Source: Desmodus rotundus
Taxonomy: Eukaryota; Chordata; Mammalia; Chiroptera; Phyllostomidae
DNA length: 64,000 nucleotides
Reading direction: 5' to 3'
Assembly: GCF_022682495.2 (NCBI RefSeq)
Contig: NC_071393.1
Location: 95,035,010 to 95,099,009, forward strand
How positions within the stretch are numbered: the stretch's first letter is position 1; each line of letters starts with the position of its first letter. The translations under genes were made by a program, and so were the position numbers. Below are positions 27,864 to 44,999 of this stretch, piece by piece. The notes beneath the pieces are model-generated. The model saw only the letters and a list, made by a program, of their open reading frames with translations. It had not been told where the DNA came from and made no database searches.

Positions 27864-30018
27864 CTGTGTGGAGAGTAGGAGAGTCAGTTAATACCTCGTG
27901 CCCCAGAGGTGCCCCTGCCCAGACTCCACTCTGCCCAGCCGTGTGCACCCACCTCTGATGATCCTGACCCACCTAGGTTCTGGATTGTTGAGGGAAAGGG
28001 AGAGCTAGGTGTTCTGTGGCTCGCCACCACGGTGTGGCTGATGCCAGCAGGAGCAAACATGCCCCCATCTAAGCTGTCTGGCTGAAGCTGTAGGGTTCCT
28101 GGGGCCAAGGAGGCAGGGGAAGGCCCTCCCCAGGGCCCAGAACTGGCCTGAGCCAAGCTGGGCCTGATGGGACAGGCCCTGCAGCAGCTCACCTGCAGCA
28201 TGGGGCCACTCCTGCGCAGAGGGAATTGCTGGGGCTGCCTGCAATGTCACTGTCACCTCTGCCACCTGACCTGTGCGCAGTGTGTCTCCCTTTTAGATGA
28301 CCAATGAAAGCTTTAGAGTAGGGTGTCCTTATGGTGCAGCCTCTCCTCGTCCTACATTCTCACAGCCTCCTGAGGCAAGGATGGTGGTCCTCATTTCACA
28401 GGTGGGGGCCAGAGTCCTGCTGGTGGGCCTGCTCTGGGTTACACACGAATCTGTGGCAGAGCTGGGTCTACACTCAGCTCTCAGCTGCCTGCCTTTGCCA
28501 CGTGTCCTTTGCTACAACTGCCAGGCTGAGGAGTCTTGGACCACACCGAGCCACGTGGGCCCCTGGGGTGTGGTGAGCCAGAGAGTTACCAAGTGGGCTG
28601 CTCTGCAGTAACTCCAGCACTTTACTGAAGGAGGGTGGCCGACGCTTTCCTATCACAGTGAGACCATGGCATGGCCACGAAGGACCTCTGCCTCGCACCC
28701 CTGGCATCCTCTGTCTCTAACCCGCTGGAGTCATGATAACCTGGCCCTACTTAATCAGGGGCCCTCTGCTGGGAACTCGGTTGCTTTCCCCCAGCCTCCA
28801 GCTCCTCAGACAAGCCTGAAGTGGGAGCGGGGATCTGAGCTGAGGAGATACAGTGGGAACGGGATCAGAGCCATAGGGGCTGGCGGCCACAGACCGTGTG
28901 TCTGGGCCGTAGGTCCTCCTGTGTGCCGCACTCCCATTTGGAAAATCGGAGGTGAGTGGCCTTTGGGTGCTGACTTGACAGTGGTTGCCCTTGGAGTTGT
29001 ACAGTACCTGTGTTGTCATTAGAGGGCTCACGCTGCGTTGCCAGCAGTTCTGTGGCAGCAGGCGTGGTCTGCGGGCTGATGGGCAGTTTCTGTGGGGCGG
29101 GCAGGGAGACACGTTTCCCCAGGCTCTGGGGCGGAGGCCTGGGACATGGAAACTTTTCTCTGTCCGTATTCCTGGCCCGGGATGGATGTCACAGGAAGCC
29201 AGGGGTGCTGTTGTGTGTACACGAGTGCTTAGGTGGGCGTCAGGAGGTATGTGCAATGTCAGCCTGTCAGACCTCGTGTTCCTTGAGGCCGATCTTCCTC
29301 ATTTCTGAACCTCCCACTCTGCCAAGTATGGTCCTGGCACAGCAGCAGGGCTCACTACCTGGGTGTTCTGAGACATCCTGCCCATGGGCCTGTGAGAGGA
29401 CGTCTTGCCACCAGCCCCGGTTGTGCTCGGAGCAGTGAGGAAGGCCGGTGGGACTGTCAGCGAGAGCACTGCTACGGCTGATGCTTGGGTTCCACGCCCC
29501 TCGCTTTGGCTCCGATCACAACACGTGGTTGTAGGTGTATACTGATGACCTCAGCTGGTTCCTCTATCGGGACTGTTGCATACGTGGTATCAGTAACCTA
29601 CCGCAGTGATTGCCAGTACATGGTGTAGTGTTTCCATTACGTGTGTTAACATGTGGCAAAGGTGACTGCGTGGTGTACATGGTTAGTGACAGGAAGGCTA
29701 CACGTGATTCCATGGTCACATGACTTGGTGCCAGTGGCTACACACAGGGTGTGGGGACGTGTATTATATTGAGTGGTGCTGTGAGTTGGTTGTGTGTGAT
29801 GCCTGTTGGCTACGTGGTGCTCATTGACACCAGGTAACCCGCAGGCTCCCTGTTACGTACTTCACAGAATGTTTGTGTCCCACGGAGCACAGCTGTGTTT
29901 CATGCATTGGCAGTTGGTTCCACATGGACTCTCCAGGTGGCAGGGGGTGAGGGGGCAGTCCCTTCCTGGGCAGAGGTAAGGACAGTGGATGGGGGCTGGG
30001 GAGTCAGGGGCCCGGTAC
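27864..30018 (-). other. MEGF11: MEGF11 intron, 2.2 kb, with ACGTG-rich stretch
   Basis: The intron contains a diverged MIR-like segment at about 28335-28490 and an unusual stretch (29520-29860) rich in ACGTG and related E-box motifs. No exon was recognised. The 169-codon open frame at 28747-29256 has no family signature and looks fortuitous. Confidence 0.8.
28335..28490 (-). repeat. MIR-like fragment
   Basis: ACATTCTCACAGCCTCCTGA, TCATTTCACAGGTGGGGG and GGTTACACACGAATCTGTGG follow the antisense MIR order. Confidence 0.6.
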
Positions 30019-30137
30019 CTTGGTGGGGCTGTTCCTGTCCAGAGTGCTGGCCTGGCTGGTGGCAGGCCCCCCGCACGCCAGTGCGTGGTAGCTGGAATTG
30101 GAAAAGCACTGGGCATAGCTGCTACTTTGAGACAAAT
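30019..30137 (-). CDS. MEGF11: MEGF11 juxtamembrane-tail exon (serine-rich)
   Basis: This 119-nt exon has acceptor TTCCCAG (AG at 30139-30138) and donor GTACCG. It encodes DLSQSSSYAQCFSNSSYH, ALACGGPATSQASTL, DRNSPTK. It is rich in serine and threonine, as expected for an intracellular linker. The first Asp codon is split with the transmembrane exon, and the last codon (AAG) ends in phase 0. Confidence 0.95.
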
Positions 30138-31924
<1,787 letters not shown>

Positions 31925-32129
31925 CTAAGCGGGGGGCGGCCTGCTTGTTCTCCAGGTCTCCTCTGCGGGACCTGGACTCCCCTGACGTCAGGAGACCTGG
32001 GTTCTGGGCTTGGCCCTGTTCTTCGATTTCCGTGATCCCGGCCCTCACTGTGCCTGTTCCTGGACCTGCCTAAAGTGGGCGGCACCCTAGGGAACTCCTG
32101 AGGGGCAAATGTGATCATGGGTGGGAAAC

Positions 32130-32300
32130 AGTGTTTACTGAGTATTTGACTGCTTCAGAAATAAGTTTTAACCTTGCCAGCGACCCTATGAAATAAGGAC
32201 TACTTAATTCTTTTTCTTTCACATATGAAGAAACTGAGCCACTGAAAGGTTGGGTCACTTGCCCAAGATCAGACAACCAGCCAGTAATTGGTAAGTTCAG
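32130..32300 (-). repeat. MIR fragment
   Basis: GCGACCCTATGAAATAAGGA, ATATGAAGAAACTGAGCCAC and TTGGGTCACTTGCCCAAGAT match the antisense MIR. Confidence 0.85.
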
Positions 32301-32329
32301 TTTTCTCAGGAGTTGGGAAAAATTGGACT

Positions 32330-32460
32330 CAGCCCTTCTCCCTGCTTACCAGCTGTGTTTCTTAGATGTGACTTAGAGTCCTCAGTTGGCTCATTTGTAA
32401 CATGGGGTCAGTCCCCAGGGGACCGTGAGCGCCATATGACAGACGGGCAGTGAAAGCCGC
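32330..32460 (+). repeat. MIR fragment, sense
   Basis: CTTACCAGCTGTGTTTCTTA, AGAGTCCTCAGTTGGCTCAT and TTGTAACATGGGGTCAGT follow the sense MIR order. Confidence 0.7.
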
Positions 32461-32639
32461 AAGCGCTGTTCCCATGTGCCCACGATCACTGCCCACGGAG
32501 CCCCTCTTGATGCGTGTGGGGCCTTCCCCCGTCAGCATGCAGTGTGCGTGGCTCTGGCCTGTTCTGCAATGGGGCTAGCTGAGCCCCTTCTCACCCCCAT
32601 GTCCTAGTACCAAGAGCAGCATAATCCCTTGCCCCTTTG

Positions 32640-35813
<3,174 letters not shown>

Positions 35814-36399
35814 TCATCTCCCATTTGCACACAAATGAGTCCCCTCTTGTGCCCACAGCTGCATTCTTCTGAGGCTCTGTAAGTGGCCCACTCTGACAGG
35901 GACAGATTGAGGCCCATGGGTTAGAATCACTTGGCTGAGGTCTCACAGATACAAGTGCAGAGGCTGGGAATCCCACCGCTGCACTCAGTCCAGTGCTCTC
36001 TGCACTGCTCCGGGCCTCTGCTTTCCATTACCACGCTCTTACTGGCATCACTGACCCACAGCCATCAAGGAAGAGAATTGTTTGTAGCTGGGAGGAGAGG
36101 GACAAATGCAGGTGGCAGGTCTGTCTGCCGTTGATTGGAAGACTGGCCCTGAAAGTCTGTCCCTCCAAATCTGACCTGCTCCTCAAGCCTCAGCTCAACC
36201 TCATCCTCAAGAGGGCCCCCCACCACCCCTGGGTCCACAGGGATCGCTCTTTCGTTGAGCTTCCGTGGTGTTCCCGCTTTGAGTCACTTGTAGGATGTTG
36301 GTCTCAGCCCCTCCTGGTGGAGTTACTCCTTGGTCTGTGGAGGAAGGGCTGGTTTCCTCAATTAGGCTGCAAGCAACTTTAGGACTAGGGCTGGGTGTT

Positions 36400-36720
36400 A
36401 ATTGAGCACCTACATTTCATTTCCCCTACAATTCATCCTCACCTTTCTTGTACAGCTTCAGCTCTCTAAGGCACAGTTCTCTTCATGACACTCCTGTGCC
36501 CTGCCTGACATCCTCAGTGGATCCCCATTGCCCCAGAATAAAATCTAGATCCTAGAGATGAGCACTTAATCTACTTTATCCAACCACACGAGTCACTGGT
36601 CCACACACCACACCTCTGTTCACTCCAGCCACTCCCTCGCCCTCGGGTCCAGCTGGAGAAATCCTACCCTGCCTACAGGGCTCCTCGGAAATGCCACTTC
36701 CCGCATGATCGTTCTGTAGT
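36400..36720 (+). repeat. L2 LINE-like fragment
   Basis: CACTCCTGTGCCCTGCCTGA, CCATTGCCCCAGAATAAAAT, CACTCCAGCCACTCCCTCGC and the following TCCTCGGAAATGCC are in the order of old L2-type 3' regions. Boundaries and family are approximate. Confidence 0.5.
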
Positions 36721-36729
36721 CCTTCAATA

Positions 36730-37190
36730 TTAATTCTGTTCTTCCTCAGTGGAGTCACGAGTTTTAGCTGGGCCTATGGCCACCTGGAATAAAGACTTTA
36801 TCTCTTGGGCTTCTGCATAGCTTGGTATGGCCTTGTGACTACATTCTGGCCAATGGTCAGTGGAAATGCACATCATTTTGCCTGTTCTCCTTGATGAGGG
36901 ATAATATGGATTATGGACAAGAATTGTGGGTGAGATGGCTGGAGCTTAAGCAGCTATCTTTCATCAGACGTGGAAGCCACGTGCTGAGGATGGCTGAACA
37001 ACAAGATAGAAAGAGCCGGGGTCCCTGGCATCTTTGTAAGCTACCCTACCATTCCCAGTGGCCTAATTCTGGATCTTCTCCCTGTTTTGTTTTTTTGTTT
37101 AATGTGTGAGGGATGTAATGTTAGTCATTTTCAAACCAGATATTTTGAGTTTTTATGTCACTTGTAGCTGAATTTGATCCTACCTGATTC
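36730..37190 (+). repeat. Solo LTR-like remnant (ERVL/MaLR-type)
   Basis: ATGGATTATGGACAAG, GAGATGGCTGGAGCTTAAGC, CGTGGAAGCCACGTGCTGAG, GATGGCTGAACAACAAGATA and TATGTCACTTGTAGCTGAAT follow the order of a mammalian LTR family that I recognise by wording only. It is non-coding, with no internal retroviral region seen. Confidence 0.5.
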
Positions 37191-37459
37191 ACCCCTCTTC
37201 TCCGTCCTGTGGGCTATTTGTCCCTGTTTGAGCTTCTAGAACACTGTCGGTTTCTTCCCTGGTCTTCTGTTACTGTGGCTTGTGACCTGTTTCAGGCCAG
37301 GCCTGGGTTCCACCCATGTATGTGTCCCCCAAATGCCTGGAGAAACAACAGGCCCTCAAGGCACGGTGCTGAATGGGTGGGAATACCCTGGCCACCCCTT
37401 TCCCCCAACCTGGCTTCTAAGTTCTGTTGGGAAAGGCTGAGCTCAGAATTTCCCCCTCC

Positions 37460-37565
37460 AGACTACGGGCTTTGTGAGGGCAGGGACCTGGCTCTCCTGT
37501 TCTGTTGGGTCTGAGAGCCCAGCGCAGTGCCTGGCATACAGCAAACACTCAGGAAATGTTGCAAA
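37460..37565 (+). repeat. L2 3'-end fragment
   Basis: GTGAGGGCAGGGACCTGGCT, AGCGCAGTGCCTGGCATACA and CACTCAGGAAATGTTGC match the characteristic 3' end of L2. Confidence 0.8.
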
Positions 37566-38109
37566 GTGGCCAAAATAGGCCCCAGGAGCAGCGACCTTCC
37601 AGCGGGTCCTGCTGGAAACTCTTGTCGCTTTGAGTCCCTCTCAGTTCAGCGTGCTCTCCTCACAGCCCAGTTCCGGCCGGGAAGGCTTCCTCCAGGAAGG
37701 CTTGCTTGCACTCCTGTCATGCGGGAGGAACTCCTCGAATCCCTGAGGCCTCAGGTGGTTGAGCCACAGGGAGGATCATGGGGAGGTCTTGATTCTTGGA
37801 GAGAAGCGCCTTCCCCAGGGCCCAGGTCTCTCCAACCCTGGGCTGCACTCTCCTTTATGCAGCACTGCCTGGCACTCACACTGCCAGCCCTTCCCCAGGC
37901 AGACTGTGGGGACCTGGTGCCGGATCTGTGTCCACTCTGTGTCTCTCCTGGACATGACTGGTGGTCGGGACAAATAACGGGTGGCAGGGTACACCGAGCT
38001 TGCCTGTTGAAAACCTTGGGTTTGGGCCATAGTTTCCTTTATGTATTCGAAGAACACTTCCGCTGCATTTGTGAGCACCAGCCACCACTCAGAGTGCTTC
38101 ATAAGTTCA

Positions 38110-38260
38110 TGTTCAATTAACCTGGTAATACTCTCATTGTATATTTTCATTATTACTCCGTTATTAATTCCACTTCAGATGAGGAAACAGGCACTGAGAG
38201 GTTAAGTAACTTGCCCAAGGTCACACAGCTGGAAAGGTCTGCCATTTACGGTCTAAGTAC
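38110..38260 (-). repeat. MIR fragment
   Basis: CAGATGAGGAAACAGGCACT and AGGTTAAGTAACTTGCCCAA then GGTCACACAGCTGG form a well preserved antisense MIR core. Confidence 0.92.
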
Positions 38261-38342
38261 CTTTGTGAAAACTGTATCACTCCTTTCCCTCATCTTTGAA
38301 ATGGGGGTGATAAGCCTCAACCACATGCACATCTCTCAACCA

Positions 38343-38371
38343 CTGTGCGAGATTCTCGCACAGATAACCTT
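38343..38371. repeat. 9-bp-arm inverted repeat joined to duplicated motif, copy 1
   Basis: CTGTGCGAG (38343-38351) and CTCGCACAG (38355-38363) form a perfect hairpin with a 3-nt loop. It overlaps copy 1 of the 19-mer TTCTCGCACAGATAACCTT at 38353-38371. The second copy is at 39361-39379. Confidence 0.97.
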
Positions 38372-38739
38372 CAGGCTGCAGGTTAATAGCTCTGGGAGGC
38401 AGGTTGGCTGGGGCCCTGTGCTCCTGGCAAACCCCCAGCTCCTTCCAGGGCAGGCCCGCTGCCAGGGGGATGACGCACATCCCCCATTTGAAGCGCAGGC
38501 TCTGGCTTCAGCTTCCTGGAAAGCATGCAGCCCGGCCTCCTCTGGGAGGTGCTCGATTTGGGGAACCCACCCCCCAGTCTCAACCAGAGCCTCTCCATCC
38601 ACTCCCATCTCAAAACCAACTCTGCGCTTCTCTATCGAGGCAGTCTCATCTTTGAAGTCTCTCTCACACTCAAGGCTGACAAATCCACCCACAGAGCTGT
38701 TAATGTGATCAGTCTCATACAGTAATTGGTCGACTTCTT

Positions 38740-39270
38740 AGCTGAATCAAGAGTGAGGCAAAGAGAGAGGTGGTGGAGAGATGGGGGCTGGTGAAAAGAA
38801 AACAGCTGGTTATATTTAATCTATTTTTAATGATTCTGCATAAGCAATGTCTGTAATTTGTAACTCGCTGGAATGCTGGTCATTAGAAAGTGTCAGTTCA
38901 ATTTTTTACAAGGTGTGAGACTTAACCAGGGCAGTTGCCATTAATAGCAAACACTATTAGATCTATATGTGGAAAGTACTCATTAGGCCAGCGGGCGATA
39001 AATCAGACATCACAGGATCTGAGAGTTACTCCTTGGGCTGCTTAGGTCTTAATTTAGACCTGGCCTATCTGTATTGATGGCCAGGTCTCTGATGTTTAAT
39101 AAGTAAACCTCGACGTGTCAGTTTATGATTAAACTGTCCTAGGAGGGCTGCAAGCAAATGAAACTGTCACAGATGTTTCTCTGGGGCCCAAACTTCTCGT
39201 GACCTCAAAGCATCACGGAGTAAACTTTTCACTCATACATATTAACGGCCCATGCACTTAAAAAATAGCC
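38740..39270. other. Candidate conserved non-coding element
   Basis: This repeat-free AT-rich block lies inside an otherwise GC-rich intron. It has several homeodomain-type and AT-rich words, such as TTATATTTAATC, CATTAATAGC, GGTCTTAATTTAG, GTTTAATAAG and TATGATTAAAC, and it has no MIR/L2 signature. This is the typical look of a developmental enhancer, but conservation was not tested. Confidence 0.4.
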
Positions 39271-39356
39271 CAGCTCACTGGTGATTATTTATCAAAAGGA
39301 TCAGGTCTCTGAGAGGTACCGAGCTCTCAGTCGAAGTATTTAAGCAGAGGCCAGAT

Positions 39357-39397
39357 GAGCTTCTCGCACAGATAACCTTGACGTTGCTTTTAGCTCT
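39357..39397. repeat. Duplicated motif, copy 2
   Basis: The exact 19-mer TTCTCGCACAGATAACCTT recurs at 39361-39379, 1008 bp from copy 1. It is preceded by GAG plus one variable base and followed by TAGCTCT at 39391-39397, as in copy 1 (38387-38393). Confidence 0.97.
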
Positions 39398-40144
39398 AAG
39401 TTTACCTTCGTCTAAGATCCCTTCCCACCTTCTGCAGCCTGTGTCCAAAGCTGTTCCGAAGGCCCCAACTGCCTTTGCAGCGCCTTTCCCACCCCTGCTC
39501 CTCCATCCTCCAGCTGTTCCCGACTGCTTGCTGGACAGTCGCATGTCCCCGGCCCTGTGCTTTGCCCAGGCTGTTTGCTCTACTCGAATGCCATTTTTCC
39601 TTCTTTTCCTTTCAAGAGGAGGCCCAGTGAAGTCCTGCACCCCACGGAGCCATTCTCCCACATGCACACGTCCTGGCCTGGCTCAGCAACAAGCAGTGGT
39701 CTGTGCTGTTGTTAAATATTCAGGTTTTTCGTAACTGGTGTTAAACCACTAGGACCTTGGAATTAGCCACAGGTGGGCATAGTGAGCCATGGAAATTTAC
39801 AGATGTTACAAATCAGGGCTTTGTTACAAAGCAGGGCTCTCCCCCACGGAAAGCCAGGTTAGCAGCCCACTGAAGCAAATAAGCTTTCTCTTTTCAACTC
39901 CTGTTCAGTGGTAGAGGTTGGCTGGAGTTGGTGTAGGATTCTGCTGCTGAGACAGGAAAGCTGGCAGTGCGGGGTTAGTGATGTTGGCCTGAGTGCGAGG
40001 GGAGAAGGGCTGGAAAGTTGCAATTCCAGCTGAAGCCAGAGCCCACGCCTCTGAGCTCCCACAGCTGTCTCTCTCTTTACCACTTGGCCCTCACTTAAGC
40101 CATGTGGACCCCACCTGCACTTATTTCACTTTTCATCCATTTAG

Positions 40145-40250
40145 CATGGGCTTTGGAGTCAGACTTTGTTTCTTGCTCGGCCACTTGCTAGCTGTGACAC
40201 CGTGGAGAAATGATTTAACCTCTCTGAGCCTCTGCCTTTAACTGTATGAT
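40145..40250 (+). repeat. MIR fragment, sense
   Basis: GGGCTTTGGAGTCAGAC, GCCACTTGCTAGCTGTGACA and TTTAACCTCTCTGAGCCTCT match the sense MIR. Confidence 0.9.
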
Positions 40251-40389
40251 GGTTTTGTCTCATGCCTCATGGTGCCCAGGTCTTACGAAGGCAAGCCCAA
40301 GGCCTGAAGGAGCAAGCAGCTGCCTCCACAGAGTGTGATGAGACTCCCCAAACCCTTTCTTCCCTGCCACCCGCTCCCAGGACTCCTCA

Positions 40390-41064
<675 letters not shown>

Positions 41065-41169
41065 TCAGGTCAGAGGTGAGAGGGGTGAGGGCAAAAGGAA
41101 GAATGATCGGAGTGGGGCACCACGAGGCACGACGAGGTGGAGGCAAAACCGTGCACTGGGAATGTGGAA

Positions 41170-41430
41170 GGAAAACCCAGCAAGACTTGGCCTGTCAGGG
41201 AGGGCTTCCAGGAACAGGAGATGCTGAAACTGAGTCCTAAGGGCTAAAGGGAATCTGACCAGGTGAAAGAAACCCTGCGCGCAGAGAACGGGAGGCAGGA
41301 GGGAAATTCATGCCTTGAACGAAAAAACATTGCCGGGGCTGCGCCGTAAAGTATAAACTGAGACAGGGCAAGAGGTCGAGATTGTGGGAATGAGGGACCA
41401 GATCATGGAGGGCCCCCTTCATCTCTGACC
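41170..41430 (-). repeat. L2 LINE-like fragment
   Basis: GTCAGGGAGGGCTTCCAGGA, GATGCTGAAACTGAGTCCTA and GGACCAGATCATGGAGGGCC match the order of L2 read antisense. Confidence 0.7.
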
Positions 41431-43439
41431 TGTTAGCTGTCATCCGAGGTTAGGCCTGGGAGAGACCCACTGTGCGGCACGTGAATGCTGTCACCGGGGG
41501 GCTGCACAAGTTAGGAGTGAGCTGTGCGTACACAGCCCAGGAGCCACTGGTTCTCACTGGGTCCCAGGCAGCCGGCTCCCGGCAGGGGCCCGGAGAGTGG
41601 GTGGGGCCTTTCCAGATTCTCTTGACCACAGTCCTCAGCACACTACGTATTTTATGTCATATGGGCACATATACGCACAATAGAAACCGAGTCTTTGAAA
41701 AATGACACTTACTGTGTATGATGCACTCTGATATTTTCTCTGCACTGTGATATATTCTATTCTTAAAAAAAAAAAAGCTAGCTGTGACCCAACAAATGGA
41801 TTTAATGACCCTCAGTTTGCCAGAGGGGGCCTAGGGGAACGGATGGAATTTCTCAATAAGAGAGAGGCGCGAAGTGAGGCCTACACACCCTTGCAGAGCT
41901 GAGAGAGGAAGTAAGTGTTGGTGGTGGTTACTTCCAAAGGCTAAGAAGGAACCTTAAAAGGCTGGAGGCCCCAGCTCTGGGGCAGGTTTGCTCCCAAGCG
42001 GAAAGGCTTCCCGTCTCACGTGTATTAATTAGGTAAATGGACCAGGTGGGCCCTGGAGATCTGTGTGGCTTTGGAAGGTGAATATCAGAAGCTCAGAGAG
42101 GAGCAGAATTAGTATAAAACTCATATCGGCCTTGTTATAAAGACAGGGGTTTTGAGAGAAAGAAAAAGGGAGGGAGATACTCAGGCCCAGTGAACAGAGC
42201 CAGTCCCAGCCGTGGTGGGAGAACAGTGCCCAATTAAGAGGTGGGCTGGGATTGTACAAGCCCATCTGGGCTGGTGGGAAAGGTGGGGGGCAGGGGGGAG
42301 GACAGCCGGAGAGAACAGAGAGGAAGGGGAGCCGACAGGCTTCTCTCTCTCCAGCGCCTCATTCTAGCCTAGCACCCTGCCCCGCTCCCTCCCTGTGATG
42401 ACTCCTTTTCCCAGCAGGACTCAGGTATGTAGCTGGGGTGGGGCGAGGAGGGGGGCTTCTCCCCAGGGGGTGGGATCTTTCCTCAGGGAGAATGTGGCAG
42501 TCCCACTTCACCCCTTGATGTTGGTCTCTCCCAGTGGAGTGTCAGGTGCACAGGAGGTGCGCCCTGGACTAGCACCATCGACTGACTGGAGGGGAGCCCA
42601 GGGAAGGGGAAACCATGAAGCTGTGCAAAACCAGAAGCCGTGGTCTGCCCAAGAATTCTTTTGCCTGTGGTTGTTGAAAACCCAGGATTCGGACTGCAGG
42701 CCGAGGGATGCTGTTGTTCCTGGTGGGGCGCCCCGAACTAAGGTGGACTCCACCAAACTCCTGCGTCACATGCAGACCCAGCTCTTTGCTGGAACTATAT
42801 GCAGATGTTGCTATGATTAATAAGACACACTGCTTGCAAAACACCCTGGATTTATGGCAGCGTTTTGCTATTGTTTTCCCCCAAGTGGTAGATATTAGAA
42901 GTACAGCCACTCCCATATGTGGGATCCTCAGAATGTTTTCATGCCAGAAAGGGGTCTTCTTTCTTGGAGATTAGAACCACAGGGACAAGGCGACTATGCT
43001 CAGATCGCAGGTGGCTGCAAGATTTATTCTAGTCTAGGCCTGGTTCTGTGGGAGTAGGGCTCATGTTTGAGCTTCTTTTATGTCCTAAGAGCTACTTGGA
43101 ACTTCGGACAGTGGGACCTAAGTGGGGAGGAGGGCCCGGGCTCGCCCTGCGAGGAGCGCCCAGTTCTGGAAGGGGACTTACTAATGTGGTCAAAGGGGCT
43201 GACCTTGGCCTGGTGGGAGGCTCTCCAACCATAGCTTCTGAAGATGCATAGCTTCACCAGCTACCTTCTCTAGGCCCTGTTTTCCCGTAGTTGAAGGCAG
43301 ATAATAATTTCCCTTAGAGGCCCCTCCCCTTGTAGCCCTTAGAGACTCTCCCTGCTTTATATCTCAGGACCCTCCACGCATCTGTGTTGCTGTGCCACGC
43401 ATCCACATAGTGTGACCTCTAGTTCATGCCACAAGGCCA

Positions 43440-43745
43440 GCAGCCCTCATCCTTCAAGATCTGCTTAGGGCCCGCCTTCTCCAGGAAGCCTTCCTGATGC
43501 CTGCCCAGGGATTCAAGCATCTAACTGACAGTCCCCAGCTTTGTCCCCACCTATTATCTGAACATTTCATACATATGAGTCCTGTACCTCTGCCAGCAGC
43601 TTGAAGACAGGGACTGTGGTTTCCTGACACTTTTGCCCCTCCTTTTTCGGTGCTTATAATGGGCAGGGATGCCATCTTGGTCATGTTGCATCTCTGGAGC
43701 CCAGCACAGTGCCTGGCACACAATAGGTGCTCAGGGACCATGGCT
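43440..43745 (+). repeat. L2 LINE 3' fragment
   Basis: TCTCCAGGAAGCCTTCCTGA, AGCAGCTTGAAGACAGGGAC and CCAGCACAGTGCCTGGCACA then CAATAGGTGCTCAG form a clear L2 3' end. Confidence 0.85.
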
Positions 43746-44309
43746 GTTTGTGAGTGTTGCCCTTCACTGCTGAGCCCGACACCGTGCTGGGCGCACGGTA
43801 GCTGCCAGATGAAGACTTGGTAACCGCTTGAGTCAGGAAATGCTAATCCAGTGAATAAATGGCCTCCCCTGAGAATGCAATCCTGTCTTCCCTCCCTTGT
43901 CGCAAATGTCCTGAGAACTTGGGCATCTCCCTTATCTGTAGTGTGAACACACTGGAGTAGATCGTCTCCAAGGCCTCCTTCACTTTGAGAGGAAAAACCA
44001 TTTATGGTTACAGGCCAGCTCATTTCAATTTATCTCAATAAACATGTAGTACGCACCTTCTGTGTGCAGGGCAAGATGAATTAGACATGATGCCAGTCAT
44101 CAGGAAGCCTGTGGCTTACGGGGACAAGGGGGAAAGACGTGCACCTGCTCTGGGCCCAGAAAAACCGGTGTCGCGCCGAGACACAAGCAATGCGCCGGGA
44201 GCTGAGGAGTCAGGGGAGGGTGGGGAGGGCTCACTGGGCAGGAGGCTGGGGCCTGAACCCCATCCCCTCCCTACCTCTTCTTGGGGTCCTTCTGCACGAT
44301 AAACCTCAG

Positions 44310-44640
44310 GACATCAATTGCTCCTTTGAAATGACTTCAGGACCATGTTTGGGGAAATTAGCTTTAGAATAGCTGAGGCTTTGCTGAAAGGTTGTCCATC
44401 AAAGACAGAATTTCTAAAGTACCAGATGTCATTAAAATCTTATCGGCTCACTTGAAATGAAGGCAATGAAAAATTAAAGTGGAGTTCTACTTGGCTCCAG
44501 CTAAGAGTCTGGGGTGCCAGTGGGCCGAAGGGAGGGCAAGGGGAGCCAGGCCGAGGATGCCACAGAGCAAGCGATGTCCCTGGCCCTGAGCTGCTTAGCA
44601 ACTTTCTGCTTTTGGAGAACACAGGCTGCTCAGTGGCCGG
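44310..44640. other. Candidate conserved non-coding element
   Basis: A repeat-free AT-rich block with phrases such as GGAAATTAGCTTTAGAATAG, ATGTCATTAAAATCTTATC and GCAATGAAAAATTAAAGTGG sits within GC-rich intronic DNA between an L2 and a MIR. The enhancer-like appearance is an inference. Confidence 0.35.
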
Positions 44641-44719
44641 TGTGAATTATTTATCTGAGGACATCTACTGCCAGCAATGCCTGTCTTTCTTCCTCCTTAG
44701 CACTGGCTGGCGGCTGATT

Positions 44720-44950
44720 CACACAGTATGCCATTGTTGAGCACTTCCTGTATTCAAGGTTTACATTTACCAGGCACGTAATCTATGTACTAGGCACTGT
44801 TAGCATGTACCAGTGTTAACTCATTTAAACTTCAAAAAGACCCTGTGGTTCTATGGATTATAATTATCTGCATTGTAAGGATGGGGAGTCCAGGCCCTGA
44901 AAGGTTAAGGACCTGCCCAGCATCACAAACCTGGGCGGTCTGGCTCCAGC
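44720..44950 (-). repeat. MIR fragment
   Basis: CATTGTTGAGCACTTCCTGT, TACTAGGCACTGTTAGCATG, GTTAACTCATTTAAACTTC and AAGGTTAAGGACCTGCCCAG form a nearly full-length antisense MIR. Confidence 0.9.
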
Positions 44951-44999
44951 CCTGCCTTCTGTGCTGTCCGTATCTCAGCATGCTGCAGGCAGTGGACAC

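Noticed and set aside
28747..29256. 169-codon - strand frame
   Set aside because: GC-rich intron between two well-placed MEGF11 exons, low-complexity composition and no family signature.
37527..38120. 197-codon + strand frame
   Set aside because: It starts in an L2 3' end and runs through intron. No protein family resemblance.
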